DNA of 64,000 nucleotides from Cryobacterium roopkundense (GTDB lineage: Bacteria > Actinomycetota > Actinomycetes > Actinomycetales > Microbacteriaceae): the NCBI RefSeq assembly GCF_014200405.1, contig NZ_JACHBQ010000001.1:558001-622000 (forward strand), read 5' to 3'. Both the position numbers and the translations under genes were made by a program. The notes under the pieces are model-generated. The model saw only the letters and a program-made list of their open reading frames with translations. It had not been told where the DNA came from and did not search any database. Below are positions 35,158 through 44,345 of this stretch, one piece after another (position 1 is the first letter of the stretch; the number at the start of each line of letters is the position of its first letter).

Positions 35158-36661
35158 CTAGGAACGCAGGGCGAGCGTGAAGGGCAGCACGGCCGAGGCG
35201 CCGCTTCGGCGCAGCAACCGGCCCGCCACTGTGAGCGTCCACCTGCTGTCGGCCACGTCGTCGATGAGAAGCAGCGGTTTGCCGGCGAACGGTTGGAGTG
35301 CTGCGTCGAGTTCCGGTCCCACCTCGAACCGGTCCCACACGTTCGACAGCCGGTAGGCGCTGTTGCCGCCCGCAGTTCCGGTAGGGCCGCCGTTGGCGGG
35401 GGAGAGCTCGCCGAGCCAGGGCAGGCGGCCTACCTCCGAGAGGGCCCTGGCCACTGAGTTGATGAGCAACGGATGCTGCCGCGACGGCATCGTGACGACG
35501 GCCGCTGGGCGCTCGTGCCACTTCCATTCCGCGAGCACGCGAACGCAGGCGGCCGTCATTGCCTGGCTGGCCGGGGCATCCGCTGCCTGAGACTCGAACA
35601 CCTCGCGCAGCGCGCCTCCCCAGCCGAGGTCGGTCAGCCGGGCGAGCGCGCGACCCTCCGACAATCGGTCGCCAGGGGCGATCTTGCCGGTTGCGTTTAC
35701 GCCGAGGTTCGCCACGCCGGTGGGCCACTGGGCCCGCGCGTCGAGGATGACGCCCACCCGGTCGAGTGAGGCGGCGGCGGCCGAGGCGGCCTCTTCCCGC
35801 ACGTCGAGGGGGTACCACGGGGTGGTGCAGTTGTCGCAGCGACCGCAGGGAACCGCGGTCTCGTCGTCGAGGGCGCGTTGCAGAAACTCCATGCGGCAGC
35901 CCGTGGTGGTCTCAAACTCGATCATGGCGCGCTGCTCGTGCAGCCGGGCAGCGGCAATGCGCTCGTAGCGGTCGCGGTCGTAGGTCCACGGGTCGCCCGT
36001 CGAGACCCAGCCGCCCTTCACCCGGCGCACGGCGCCGTCCACATCAAGCACCTTGAGCAGCAACTCAAGCGGGGTGCGGCGCAGGTCGACTCGCGCCTCG
36101 AGGGCTTGGGTGGAGAGGGGGGCTCCGCCGTTCTCCGTGAGTGCGCGAAGCACAGACTCGGCTTTGACCTGGTTCGGCATCGAAGCGGTGGCGAAGTAGT
36201 GCCAGATGGCCTCGTCTTCGGTGCCGGGTAGCAGCAGCACGTCGGCGTTTTCGGTGGCGCGGCCGGCGCGGCCCACCTGCTGGTAGTAGGCCACGGGCGA
36301 GGAGGGCGCCCCGAGGTGAAGCACGAAGCCCAGGTCGGGTTTGTCAAAGCCCATGCCGAGGGCGCTCGTGGCCACGAGGGCCTTGACCTCGTTGTTCTTG
36401 AGCAGCCCCTCCGATTGTTCCCGCTCGCTCGTGTCGGTCTGGCCGGTGTAGGCGCGCACGGCGTGGCCGGCGTCGCGCAGCAACCGGGCGGTGTCTTCGG
36501 CCGCTGACACGGTGAGGGTGTAAATGATGCCGCTGCCGGGAAGTTCGCCGAGGTGGCTCAGCAGCCACGCCAGCCGGGCGCGGGAATCGGGCAGCCTGAG
36601 CACCCCGAGGCGCAGCGAGGTGCGGGCGAGCGGCCCTCGGATGGTCACAACAGCAGAGCCT
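35158..36661 (-). pseudogene. RecQ-family helicase with PRTase-like tail, C-terminal part cut off by IS110
   Basis: Downstream part of a helicase gene whose first 207 codons lie beyond the IS element at 37991-38613. It contains helicase motifs IV-VI (GIIYTLTVSAAEDTARLL, ALGMGFDKPDLGFVLH, QQVGRAGR), a zinc-binding PCGRCDNC cluster, and a C-terminal phosphoribosyltransferase-like segment KPLLLIDDVADSRWTLTVAGRLLRRSG. The first in-frame GTG (36648) is not a natural start. Without the IS the whole protein would be about 710 aa. RecQ with such a tail is known from actinobacteria; the tail's role is unknown. Confidence 0.88.
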
Positions 36662-36679
36662 TCAGACCCCCCGGTTGTC

Positions 36680-36905
36680 GAGCCTGTCAGTGATGATGGT
36701 TACAGGGGGTTGGCCCGGTCTGACTCAGAGCCTGTCTGACGCTTTGGTTGTCTTGGTCTCGATGCGTCGACCGGTGTCCAGCCCCCGAACGCATTGTCGC
36801 GTTCGGGAGCACCACCATGACTTAATAGGAGCTTGACTCCAGCCTCTTCACTGACTTGTCTGACGGTGCCCCTGAACACTGACCCTCAAACAGAAGGGCT
36901 GTATT
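36680..36905 (+). ncRNA. predicted IS110 bridge RNA with target- and donor-binding loops
   Basis: Limits are approximate. A short stem-loop (CCTGT/ACAGG, 36683-36706) is followed by a putative target loop: CAGAGCCT at 36726-36733 equals the left flank of the insertion (36654-36661), and GTCTCGATGC at 36756-36765 is the exact complement of the right flank (37989-37998). A 9-bp hairpin (36784-36807) separates this from a putative donor loop: ATAGGAGC at 36825-36832 equals the element's right end (37983-37990), and GTCTGA at 36858-36863 complements TCAGAC at its left end (36662-36667). This is the guide logic described for IS621-type bridge RNAs. Confidence 0.65.
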
Positions 36906-36909
36906 CAGC

Positions 36910-37977
36910 ATGACCTATTCCCGCAAGGATCTGATCCTCGGCGTCGATACGCACAAAGATTTTCATCACGCGGCGGTGATCAACCACGTCGGAAAATCGA
37001 TCGCCGACCGGAAGTTCGACGCCACCTCCGCCGGCTACTCCGACCTCATCGCCTGGGCGACCGGCGTCGGCCGGATCGGCCGCGCCGGCGTCGAGGGGAC
37101 CGGGTCCTACGGCGCCGGCCTCACCCGCGAACTCACCCGCCGTGGCATCCCCGTCATCGACGTCATCGCGCCGGATAAGCAGCTGCGGCGCCTGCGCGGC
37201 AAGACCGACCAGATCGACGCTTACAACGCGGCCCGCGCCGTCCTCAACGAGCTCGCCACCGCCGTCCCGAAGACCCAGGACGGCTTCGTGGAGGCCCTGC
37301 GCGTGCTCCGCACCTCCCGCCGCTTGCTAGTCAAACAGCGCACCGAGAGCATGAACCAGCTGCAAGGCCTGATCGTCAGCGCCCCCGCAGACCTGCGCGT
37401 GAGCCTCGCGAAGCTCAAGGCGAAGAACCTGGCTCTGCGCTGCTCAAAACTCCCCGTGCGCAAGGCCGACGACCTCGTCATGACCGAAACGAAGAATGTC
37501 CTCCGCTCCCTCGGCAAACGCTATTTGGAGTTGCTCACAGAAGCCGACCGGCTGATGAAACGCCTCGGCGCCATCGTAAAAGAACACGCCCCGGAACTGC
37601 TCGCCGTGCACGGCGTTGGACCGGACGTCGCCGCGACAATGCTGATCGTCGCCGGCGAAAACGTCGACCGCCTCAACAACGAATCCGCCTTCGCACACCT
37701 CATCGGCACCGCCCCAATCCAAGCCTCATCCGGCAAGACCAACCGACACCGATTGAACCGCGGCGGCCACCGCCAAGGCAACTCAGCGGCCTACCGAATC
37801 GTCATGGTCAGGATGAAATCCCACGAGAAAACCCGCGACTACGTAGTCAAAGCCCTCGCCCGCGGAAAGACCAAACGCGAGGCCATGCGCCTCCTCAAAC
37901 GCTACGTCGCACGAGAGATATTCCAAATCCTCATCACCATCAGAGAACGCCACCAACAAGCCGCAATCTCAGCTTGA
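36910..37977 (+). CDS. IS110-family DEDD transposase/recombinase
   Basis: The 355-aa protein has the N-terminal RuvC-like DEDD domain (Asp13 in LGVDTHKD, Glu62 in GVEGTGSYG, Asp100 and Asp103 in GKTDQIDAYNAARA) and the C-terminal Tnp_20 domain with HGVGPDVAATMLIVAG and the catalytic serine region QASSGKTNRHRLNRGG (Ser273/Ser274). Length is normal and no stop interrupts it, so the element may be active. It would use the RNA from the upstream noncoding end to choose target and donor. Confidence 0.95.
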   Translation: MTYSRKDLILGVDTHKDFHHAAVINHVGKSIADRKFDATSAGYSDLIAWATGVGRIGRAGVEGTGSYGAGLTRELTRRGIPVIDVIAPDKQLRRLRGKTDQIDAYNAARAVLNELATAVPKTQDGFVEALRVLRTSRRLLVKQRTESMNQLQGLIVSAPADLRVSLAKLKAKNLALRCSKLPVRKADDLVMTETKNVLRSLGKRYLELLTEADRLMKRLGAIVKEHAPELLAVHGVGPDVAATMLIVAGENVDRLNNESAFAHLIGTAPIQASSGKTNRHRLNRGGHRQGNSAAYRIVMVRMKSHEKTRDYVVKALARGKTKREAMRLLKRYVAREIFQILITIRERHQQAAISA

Positions 37978-37990
37978 CATCTATAGGAGC

Positions 37991-38613
37991 ATCGAGACAC
38001 CGCCGGTCGCGATCTGCTCCGCCACATCGGTCACCACCCGGCTGTTCGCCGTGGCTGTCGTGGCGAGCACGGGTACACCCGCGGGCATCTCGGCGATCAG
38101 GTCGCGCAACCGCCGGTAGTCCGGGCGAAAGTCGTGGCCCCAGTCGGAAATGCAGTGCGCCTCGTCGACCACGAGCAACCCCACGCGGGCGATGAGCGCC
38201 GGCAGCTGCTCGTCGCGAAAGGCTGGATTGTTCAGGCGCTCCGGTGACACGAGCAGCACGTCCACCTCGTCGTTCTGCAGTTGTTGCAGCACGTTGCTCC
38301 ACTCGTGGGCGTTCGAGGAGTTGATGGAGACCGCGCGCACTCCCGCCCGGGCGGCGGCGGCCACCTGGTCGCGCATCAGCGCGAGCAGCGGAGACACCAG
38401 GATCGTAGGCCCTGCACCCTGCCGGCGTAGCAACAGCGTGGCGACGAAATACACGGCCGACTTGCCCCAGCCGGTGCGCTGCACCACGAGGGCCCGTCGC
38501 CGCTGGTCGACGAGGGTCTCGATCGCCTCGTACTGGCCGTCGTGAAAGTCGGCGTCGGGTCGTCCCACGAGGGTGCGCAGGATCTCGAGAGCGGATGCGC
38601 GGGTGTCGGTCAT
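37991..38613 (-). pseudogene. RecQ-family helicase, N-terminal part cut off by IS110
   Basis: Contains the start (ATG 38613) and helicase motifs I-III: Q-type FHDGQYEAIETL, Walker A RTGWGKSAVYF, VSPLLALMRDQ, LLVSPERLNN, DEAHCISDWGHDFRPDY and LATTATANSRV. After VAEQIATGGVS the reading frame runs into the IS end and stops at 37981. The remaining motifs lie at 35158-36661. This fragment alone lacks the second RecA domain and cannot be a working helicase. Confidence 0.9.
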
Positions 38614-38675
38614 GCTTCAAGGGTGCCAGATGCCCCTGACAGCTCAGCGGTGTCAGGATCAGTGGTGTCAGGACC

Positions 38676-38715
38676 GGCTCTGTCGGACCGGCTCTGTCGG
38701 ACGGGCTCTGTCAGG
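38676..38715. repeat. 14-bp tandem repeat upstream of the helicase gene
   Basis: GGCTCTGTCGGACC is followed by GGCTCTGTCGGACG and GGCTCTGTCAGG, three near-identical units in a row. Just before it, GTGTCAGGA occurs twice (38650-38673). The repeat fills the middle of the 215-bp divergent gap between the helicase start (38613) and the next gene (38829). No other feature is visible in the gap. Confidence 0.65.
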
Positions 38716-38828
38716 GGCTCCACCGCGTGGGCGCGACGCTATCGGTGACATGTCTCGCAGACCTCACGTGACTGCGACTCGCGGTGATGTGAGCCGACGC
38801 GGTCGGTGCCCGTCGTTAGGCTCGGCAC

Positions 38829-39572
38829 ATGAACGTCATCCAATCCTTCGAGCCACGCATGCACCCCGACTCCGTGCCGGGGTTTAGGCGTCTCGTTGCC
38901 CAGGCCCGGGTGGGCGACCCGATCCTGCTGAACGAACGGGCCATGACGCGCATGGTGGGACATGCGCAGTGGCTGCTGCGGCGGGTGGGGGTCGACGGCA
39001 TCCGCTTGACGAAGGCGGGCATGTTGCCACCGGCCGTTGTGGTGGAGGCCACGACCGAGCTGGACTGGGGCTGGCCGGTGCCCGTCAACCGGGAAAGCCA
39101 TATCAGCCCGCTGCGGGAAATGCGGGCGCACCTGCGCGACGTCGGCCTGTTGCGGGTGGGTAAGGGGCACCTCGTGCTCACCGTGAAAGGGCGCTCGCTC
39201 GCAGAGTCGCCGCGCGAGCTCTGGTGGCACCTCGCACGCACCGTGCACAAGAGCCGTACCCCGGTGATCACCGATGCCACCCGACTGCTCCTGCTGTTCA
39301 TCGCCACACGCACGCTCGAGCAGGAAGAAGAATACCTCCAGGCCGTGGCACGCGGGCTCGAGACGATGGGTTGGGCCGAGCAGGACGGCGGCCCGGTGAC
39401 ATCGACACGGGCGCATCGGCTGATCCTGGAAAAATGGCGGTTGCTGACCCGGCTCGGGGTTTTCACGCCCAGCGAGCTCTGGTACGGCAATTCGTGGACG
39501 CCCTCCGTGGGCGGGGCGGCGTTCGCCCGCGCCGCCCTTCAGACCGAGGTGCCGGTTCCTCGGCCGGAATAG
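38829..39572 (+). CDS. hypothetical protein, actinobacterial type
   Basis: The 247-aa protein has no signal peptide or membrane segment. After a QARVGDPILLNERAMTRM stretch there is a region that could be a winged helix (LREMRAHLRDVGLLRVGKGHLVLTVKGRSL about residues 90-120), and a late helical part (EKWRLLTRLGVF). An ATG at codon 11 is an alternative start. I do not recognise a named family. It is divergent from the interrupted helicase gene and convergent with the DUF2510 gene, so context gives no clue. Confidence 0.7.
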   Translation: MNVIQSFEPRMHPDSVPGFRRLVAQARVGDPILLNERAMTRMVGHAQWLLRRVGVDGIRLTKAGMLPPAVVVEATTELDWGWPVPVNRESHISPLREMRAHLRDVGLLRVGKGHLVLTVKGRSLAESPRELWWHLARTVHKSRTPVITDATRLLLLFIATRTLEQEEEYLQAVARGLETMGWAEQDGGPVTSTRAHRLILEKWRLLTRLGVFTPSELWYGNSWTPSVGGAAFARAALQTEVPVPRPE

Positions 39573-39594
39573 CCGGATCAGACCGGGCGATCGC

Positions 39595-40254
39595 TTAGCT
39601 CGGAATGCTGTCCATGACCGCCGGAAGGTAGCTGGTCATCGCGTCGGACATCTTGGCCACGGCCACGACGAGACCCGCAACGACGATAGCCACCCAGGCC
39701 CACACCGCCGTGAGCGTGCCGCCGACCCGGCGGCGCACGATAACCGAGCGACCGATCACGTACACACCCGCGGACAGGAACGTCCAGGCCCAGTGGAACG
39801 GCCGAGCGATTCCGTGGCGGCTCAGCCGGCGGTAGTCGAAGAACGCCAGCAGGATCGTCGCCACATAGATTGCAAAGCTCAATACCTGGAGGAGCACATA
39901 CGCCGGATCGATCGTCGGGACCGTGGTCGACAGCGTCTTCATGAGGTACGTCGCCATGTCGAACTGGCTCAGGGCGAGCAGCGACAGCACCGGAAGTAGC
40001 ACAATCGTCCACAGCAGGGCGTCGTTGACCCGGGTGCCTGGGCCGGCCACGAGCGGGGGAGTGGCCCCATAGACCTCGAGAGACGGGTCGTGACGCTGGC
40101 CGGTCCACCGCGCGCCGTCCCACCAGCTGAGCCCCGGCGCTCCGGACGGATCCGGGTACCAGCCCGGCGCGTACGTCTTATGCTGTGCTGGATCCTGGTG
40201 CTGTGCTGGATCGTGGTTTGGTATTGAGTCCTGGTTCCGTGGTAATTCCGTCAT
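39595..40254 (-). CDS. DUF2510 domain membrane protein
   Basis: The 219-aa protein has a disordered N-terminus with a DPAQHQDPAQH repeat, a DUF2510 motif (APGWYPDPSGAPGLSWWDGARWT, about residues 29-51) and four to five hydrophobic segments. DUF2510 is a short tryptophan-rich motif common in actinobacterial membrane proteins; its role is unknown. It is divergent from the aminopeptidase gene. Confidence 0.8.
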   Translation of the reverse strand: MTELPRNQDSIPNHDPAQHQDPAQHKTYAPGWYPDPSGAPGLSWWDGARWTGQRHDPSLEVYGATPPLVAGPGTRVNDALLWTIVLLPVLSLLALSQFDMATYLMKTLSTTVPTIDPAYVLLQVLSFAIYVATILLAFFDYRRLSRHGIARPFHWAWTFLSAGVYVIGRSVIVRRRVGGTLTAVWAWVAIVVAGLVVAVAKMSDAMTSYLPAVMDSIPS

Positions 40255-40315
40255 TGCGCCCCCATCGTGTTCGGCCCAGTCTAGGTGCGGGCGCCATCGG
40301 TGGTTGGATGGACAG

Positions 40316-41602
40316 ATGGACGCCGCACCCGCCTATATCGACGATTTCGCCCGTTTCATCTCCGCTTCGCCGTCGTCGTATCACGCGGCCGCAGAAGTGG
40401 CCCGACGTCTGGAGGCGCACGGGTTTACGCGATTGAGCGAGTCGGAACCGTGGACCGCCGAGCCCGGTGGGCGTTTCGTTGTGCGTGACGGCGCCGTGGT
40501 GGCGTGGCTGCAGCCGGTCGGTGCCGGGCCCACCACACCCTTCCGCGTTCTCGGTGCCCACACCGACTCGCCAGGGTTCAAGCTCGCCCCCAAGCCCACC
40601 ATCGGCTCTCACGGCTGGCTGCAGGCCGGCGTCGAGGTGTATGGCGGTCCGCTGCTGAACTCCTGGCTCGATCGCGAGCTCGAACTCGCCGGTCGCCTGG
40701 TCACGCGGGACGGCACGGAGCACCTGGTGCGCACCGGCCCGTTCCTGCGCATTCCCCAACTCGCCGTGCACCTGGACCGCGAGGTGAACAACGGGCTCGT
40801 TCTCGACCGTCAGCGGCACCTCAACCCGGTCTTCGGAGTGGGTGATGTGGCGCAGGCCGACCTTGTGGCGCACCTCGCCGGCCTCGCCGGTGTCGCGGCA
40901 GCGGATGTGGCCGGTTACGACATCCTGACCGCCGACACGGCCCCGCCCGCCCGGTTCGGCCTCGACAACGCGCTGTTCGCGGCGGGACGCATGGACAACC
41001 TCTCGGCCGTGCACGCGGGCCTGTGCGCGCTCATCGCGGCGGCCTCAGCGCCCGACATCGTGGACTCAAACATCAGCGTGCTCGCCGCGTTCGACCACGA
41101 GGAACTCGGCTCCCAATCGCGCTCAGGGGCGAGCGGTCCGCTACTCGACGATATCCTCACCCGAATCGCGGCCGGCCTCGGGGCATCCGTTGCCCAGCGC
41201 TTGCAGGCCTACGCCGAGTCCTGGTGCCTCTCGGCCGACGCCGGCCACGCCGTGCACCCGAACTACCCGGAGCGCCACGACCCGGCGAACATGCCCATCC
41301 TCGGTGGCGGTCCGCTGCTGAAGATCAACGCCAACCAGCGTTATGCCACGGATGCCGTGGGGGCGGCGCTGTGGGCCCGCACCTGCCAGCAGGCCGGAGT
41401 CGACTACCAGGAATTTGTATCGAACAACACTGTGCCGTGCGGCTCGACCATCGGGCCGCTGACCGCGACACGGCTCGGCATTCGCACGGTGGACGTGGGC
41501 GTAGCGCTCTTATCGATGCATTCCGCCCGGGAGCTCTGCCACGTGAACGACCCGGCCGCGCTCTCGAGCGCGATCAGGGCCTTCTTCAGTCCAGCTGCTT
41601 AG
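40316..41602 (+). CDS. apeB: M18 family aminopeptidase
   Basis: About 428 aa from ATG 40316. Metal-binding motifs of M18 peptidases are present in order: GAHTDSPGFKLAPKP, GRMDNLSAVHAG, the FDHEELGSQSRSGA catalytic/metal glutamates, WCLSADAGHAVHPNY and the late histidine in LLSMHSARELCH. It is a cytoplasmic, zinc-dependent aminopeptidase releasing N-terminal residues, often acidic ones in this family. It overlaps the convergent downstream gene by 17 bp. Confidence 0.92.
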   Translation: MDAAPAYIDDFARFISASPSSYHAAAEVARRLEAHGFTRLSESEPWTAEPGGRFVVRDGAVVAWLQPVGAGPTTPFRVLGAHTDSPGFKLAPKPTIGSHGWLQAGVEVYGGPLLNSWLDRELELAGRLVTRDGTEHLVRTGPFLRIPQLAVHLDREVNNGLVLDRQRHLNPVFGVGDVAQADLVAHLAGLAGVAAADVAGYDILTADTAPPARFGLDNALFAAGRMDNLSAVHAGLCALIAAASAPDIVDSNISVLAAFDHEELGSQSRSGASGPLLDDILTRIAAGLGASVAQRLQAYAESWCLSADAGHAVHPNYPERHDPANMPILGGGPLLKINANQRYATDAVGAALWARTCQQAGVDYQEFVSNNTVPCGSTIGPLTATRLGIRTVDVGVALLSMHSARELCHVNDPAALSSAIRAFFSPAA

Positions 41603-42545
41603 CGTCCTGCTCCACGCTCCCGTCCCGTGATGTCGGCGGGGCAGACGCGCGCTCCGCAGCCTCGATGCGAGCGATTCGAACGCGGGCGGCGTTCTCCGAC
41701 GAGGAGGACGGGCCGAGCAGCGTGCGCACGAGCCCGAGAACCGCGCCGGTGGCCCACACGACCGGTAGTCGGGAGCGGCCCAGACCCAGCAGGTCGCGGT
41801 ATTCTCGCGGGATCGACGCGACGGCGCCGGCGAACATGATGCGGTAGAACGGCAGCATGGAGGGCCGGAGCGGGGGATTGCGGATGAACCGCACCGCTTC
41901 CGCCACGCGGTCGTCGCTCTTGAGCGTGCCCGAGGTGCGAAAGGCCTCGAGCTGGGAGTGGAGTTGTGCGGCGCTGCGCGGAGGGGTTTGCACCCCCACG
42001 AGTTCGCCGGCCTTCGCCCACTCGCGCACGTAGCCGTCTGGGCCGCCGGGGAGCGGGCCGCCCCACAGTTTGTGGGACTCCAGGAAGGCATCCGTGAAGA
42101 CCACGTGCACCCAGGACAGCAACTCGGGGTCGCCCGCCGCGTACGGCCGTTCGCGTTCCCGGGCGTCGAGGTACGTGCCGGCCACGCGGTCGTGGAAGTG
42201 AGCCACGCGTCCCGACTCGCGGACGGCCAGGTCGGTGTCGGCGAACGTCACGGTGACGAGCCATTGGATGGTTCCGGAGAGGCGGCCGAGGGGATCCTCG
42301 TGGTAGCGGGACCAGTCGTGCACGCCGGCCATGGCGCCCGGGTGCAGGGTTTGCATGAGCAGGGCGCGAATGCCCGCGACCATGGTGGCCATGCCGCCGT
42401 GCACGGCCCAGGACGCCGATCCCGGGCCGAAGAAACCGCGGTCGGTGCCTTCTTCCATCTGGTTGACCCAGGAGGGGCGGCCGTCCCCAGAGCCCGACAG
42501 CGTCGTCAAGAGATGCGATCGCCAGCTGTCTGCAAACCTGCTCAT
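41586..42545 (-). CDS. MpaB/DUF2236 family oxygenase-like protein
   Basis: 319 aa from ATG 42545. The sequence matches the MpaB (DUF2236) family: GGMATMVAGIRALLMQTLHPGAMAGVHDWSRYHEDPLGR near the N-terminus with a conserved histidine, FHDRVAGTYLDARERERPYAAGDPELLSWVHVVFTDAF in the middle, and WATGAVLGLVRTLLG late. The family includes the latex-clearing protein and MpaB, which use haem or related iron centres, but most members are uncharacterised. No substrate can be assigned. Confidence 0.82.
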   Translation of the reverse strand: MSRFADSWRSHLLTTLSGSGDGRPSWVNQMEEGTDRGFFGPGSASWAVHGGMATMVAGIRALLMQTLHPGAMAGVHDWSRYHEDPLGRLSGTIQWLVTVTFADTDLAVRESGRVAHFHDRVAGTYLDARERERPYAAGDPELLSWVHVVFTDAFLESHKLWGGPLPGGPDGYVREWAKAGELVGVQTPPRSAAQLHSQLEAFRTSGTLKSDDRVAEAVRFIRNPPLRPSMLPFYRIMFAGAVASIPREYRDLLGLGRSRLPVVWATGAVLGLVRTLLGPSSSSENAARVRIARIEAAERASAPPTSRDGSVEQDAKQLD

Positions 42546-42769
42546 ATCGTGAGCGTAGCCGCGCGAGCGGCGAACGGGCTGTGCACCTGCTGGGTGCTTC
42601 CTCGATGTGTGCTTTGGTGGGGGGTTCCTGCGCTTGTCGTCTGCGGCACGTCGAATCACCCTGACGATAGCGAGTCGCACCGGGACAGGCTGGTACTGAC
42701 CTGATAGCCGTTCGCGGCACAACCAGGCGTAGGCTCTGCGGGTTGCATAAAACCACAGGGAGCCTGACT

Positions 42770-44239
42770 TTGACCGATATCACCACGCCGAGCACCAACC
42801 GTAAGGTCATCATTCTGGCGATCGCGGGAGCCCTCGGTGGGTTTCTGTTCGGGTTCGATTCGTCCGTCATCAACGGCGCGGTCAATGCCGTGCAGGAGGA
42901 ATTCGCGCTCAGCGGGGCCCTCACAGGTTTCGCCGTCGCGTGCGCCCTGCTCGGAGCCGCGGCCGGAGCCTTCTTCGGCGGACGATTCGCTGATCGATAT
43001 GGTCGCATCCCCATGATGATCGTCGGCGGCGTGGTCTTCCTGGCCAGCTCCATCGGGTCGGGCTTCGCGTTCGGAGTCGTCGACCTGATCGTGTGGCGTG
43101 TGATCGGCGGACTGGGCATCGGTCTCGCATCCGTTGTGGCGCCGGCGTACATCGCCGAAATTTCGCCGAGGCACATGCGCGGTCGCCTGGGATCCCTGCA
43201 GCAGCTGGCGATCACCCTGGGCATTTTCACCGCCCTGCTCTCAGACGCCATGTTCGCCAGCGCCGCCGACGGTGCCAGCGAGCCGCTGTGGTTCGGGCTC
43301 GAGGCGTGGCGCTGGATGTTCCTCGCCGGAGCCGTGCCCGCAGTCGTCTATGGCGCTGTCGCGTTCCTGCTGCCGGAATCGCCGCGTTTCCTCGTACTCA
43401 AGGATCGCGAAGCGGATGCCCGTGCCGTGTTCGTGAGGCTGTGGCCCACCGGTGACGTCGACCGTGAGATTCGCGACATGAGAAACTCGATCACCGATGA
43501 TGCGCGTTCCCAGAAGTCGGGTTCCCTGCGCGGCACGACGTTCGGTCTGAAACCGATTGTGTGGGTGGGCATCATCCTCTCGGTCTTCCAGCAGTTCGTC
43601 GGCATCAACGTGATCTTCTACTACTCGACCACGCTATGGCAGGCGGTCGGGTTCGAAGAAGAGAACTCGCTGACCATTTCCGTGATCACCTCCGTGACCA
43701 ACATCCTGGTCACCCTCGTGGCCATCGCACTCGTGGACCGCGTCGGTCGGCGCCCCATCCTGCTGGCCGGATCGATCGGCATGACGGTGTCGCTGGCCAC
43801 GATGGCTGTGGCGTTCAGCCAGTCCCTCACGGTGGCCGGCGAGCTGAGCCTGCCGGGCGCGTGGGCGCCGATCGCTCTCGTGGCGGCGAACCTGTTTGTG
43901 ATCTCTTTTGGCGCTTCGTGGGGCCCCGTCGTGTGGGTGCTGCTCGGCGAGATCTTCCCCAACTCCATCCGGGCCAAGGCGCTCGGCCTCGCGGCGGCGG
44001 CGCAGTGGATCGCCAACTTCTTGATCACGGTGAGCTTTCCGCCGATGGCCGAGCTGTCGCTCACCATCACCTACGGCATGTACGCGCTCTTCGCCGGTCT
44101 GTCGTTCTGGTTCGTGCTCGCCAAGGTGCCTGAGACCAACGGAATGTCTCTCGAGCAGGCCGACACCCTCCTACCACCGAAGAACGCAGCCAGAAACGCG
44201 ACGCGCGACGCCGGGAAGCCCGAGAAAATTCAGGTGTGA
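42770..44239 (+). CDS. MFS sugar transporter (sugar porter family)
   Basis: 489 aa from TTG 42770, chosen because AGGGAG lies 7 nt before it. The 12-TM sugar porter signatures are present: GGFLFGFDSSVINGAV in TM1, GGRFADRYGRIPMM, RVIGGLGIGLASVVAPAYIAEISP, PESPRFLV after TM6, QQFVGINVIFYYS in TM7, ALVDRVGRRP and the late VPETNGMSLEQAD. It should import a monosaccharide with protons. No catabolic genes adjoin it, so the sugar is unknown. Confidence 0.9.
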   Translation: MTDITTPSTNRKVIILAIAGALGGFLFGFDSSVINGAVNAVQEEFALSGALTGFAVACALLGAAAGAFFGGRFADRYGRIPMMIVGGVVFLASSIGSGFAFGVVDLIVWRVIGGLGIGLASVVAPAYIAEISPRHMRGRLGSLQQLAITLGIFTALLSDAMFASAADGASEPLWFGLEAWRWMFLAGAVPAVVYGAVAFLLPESPRFLVLKDREADARAVFVRLWPTGDVDREIRDMRNSITDDARSQKSGSLRGTTFGLKPIVWVGIILSVFQQFVGINVIFYYSTTLWQAVGFEEENSLTISVITSVTNILVTLVAIALVDRVGRRPILLAGSIGMTVSLATMAVAFSQSLTVAGELSLPGAWAPIALVAANLFVISFGASWGPVVWVLLGEIFPNSIRAKALGLAAAAQWIANFLITVSFPPMAELSLTITYGMYALFAGLSFWFVLAKVPETNGMSLEQADTLLPPKNAARNATRDAGKPEKIQV

Positions 44240-44345
44240 CCGGTCCCCGCACGGCCTAGCCCCCAAACGAATGCCACCCGAATTGGAGCTCGCGGACAGG
44301 GGGTTCGCGCCGATAACTTCGCCTGAGAACAGGTGAAGGAAGAGC

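Larger units (their letters stand above)
36662..37990 (+). mobile_element. IS110-family insertion element in a recQ-family gene
   Basis: About 1,329 bp, inserted head-on to the helicase gene. It has no terminal inverted repeats or clear target duplication, as usual for IS110. Ends are estimated within 2 bp: the helicase frame is intact up to about 37990 on one side and from about 36661 on the other, and deleting 1,329 bp rejoins it in frame as ...TGGVS[I/M][G/R]SAVVTIR... . The long noncoding end is upstream of the transposase (about 250 bp) and the other is only about 13 bp, the IS110-group layout. Confidence 0.85.
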
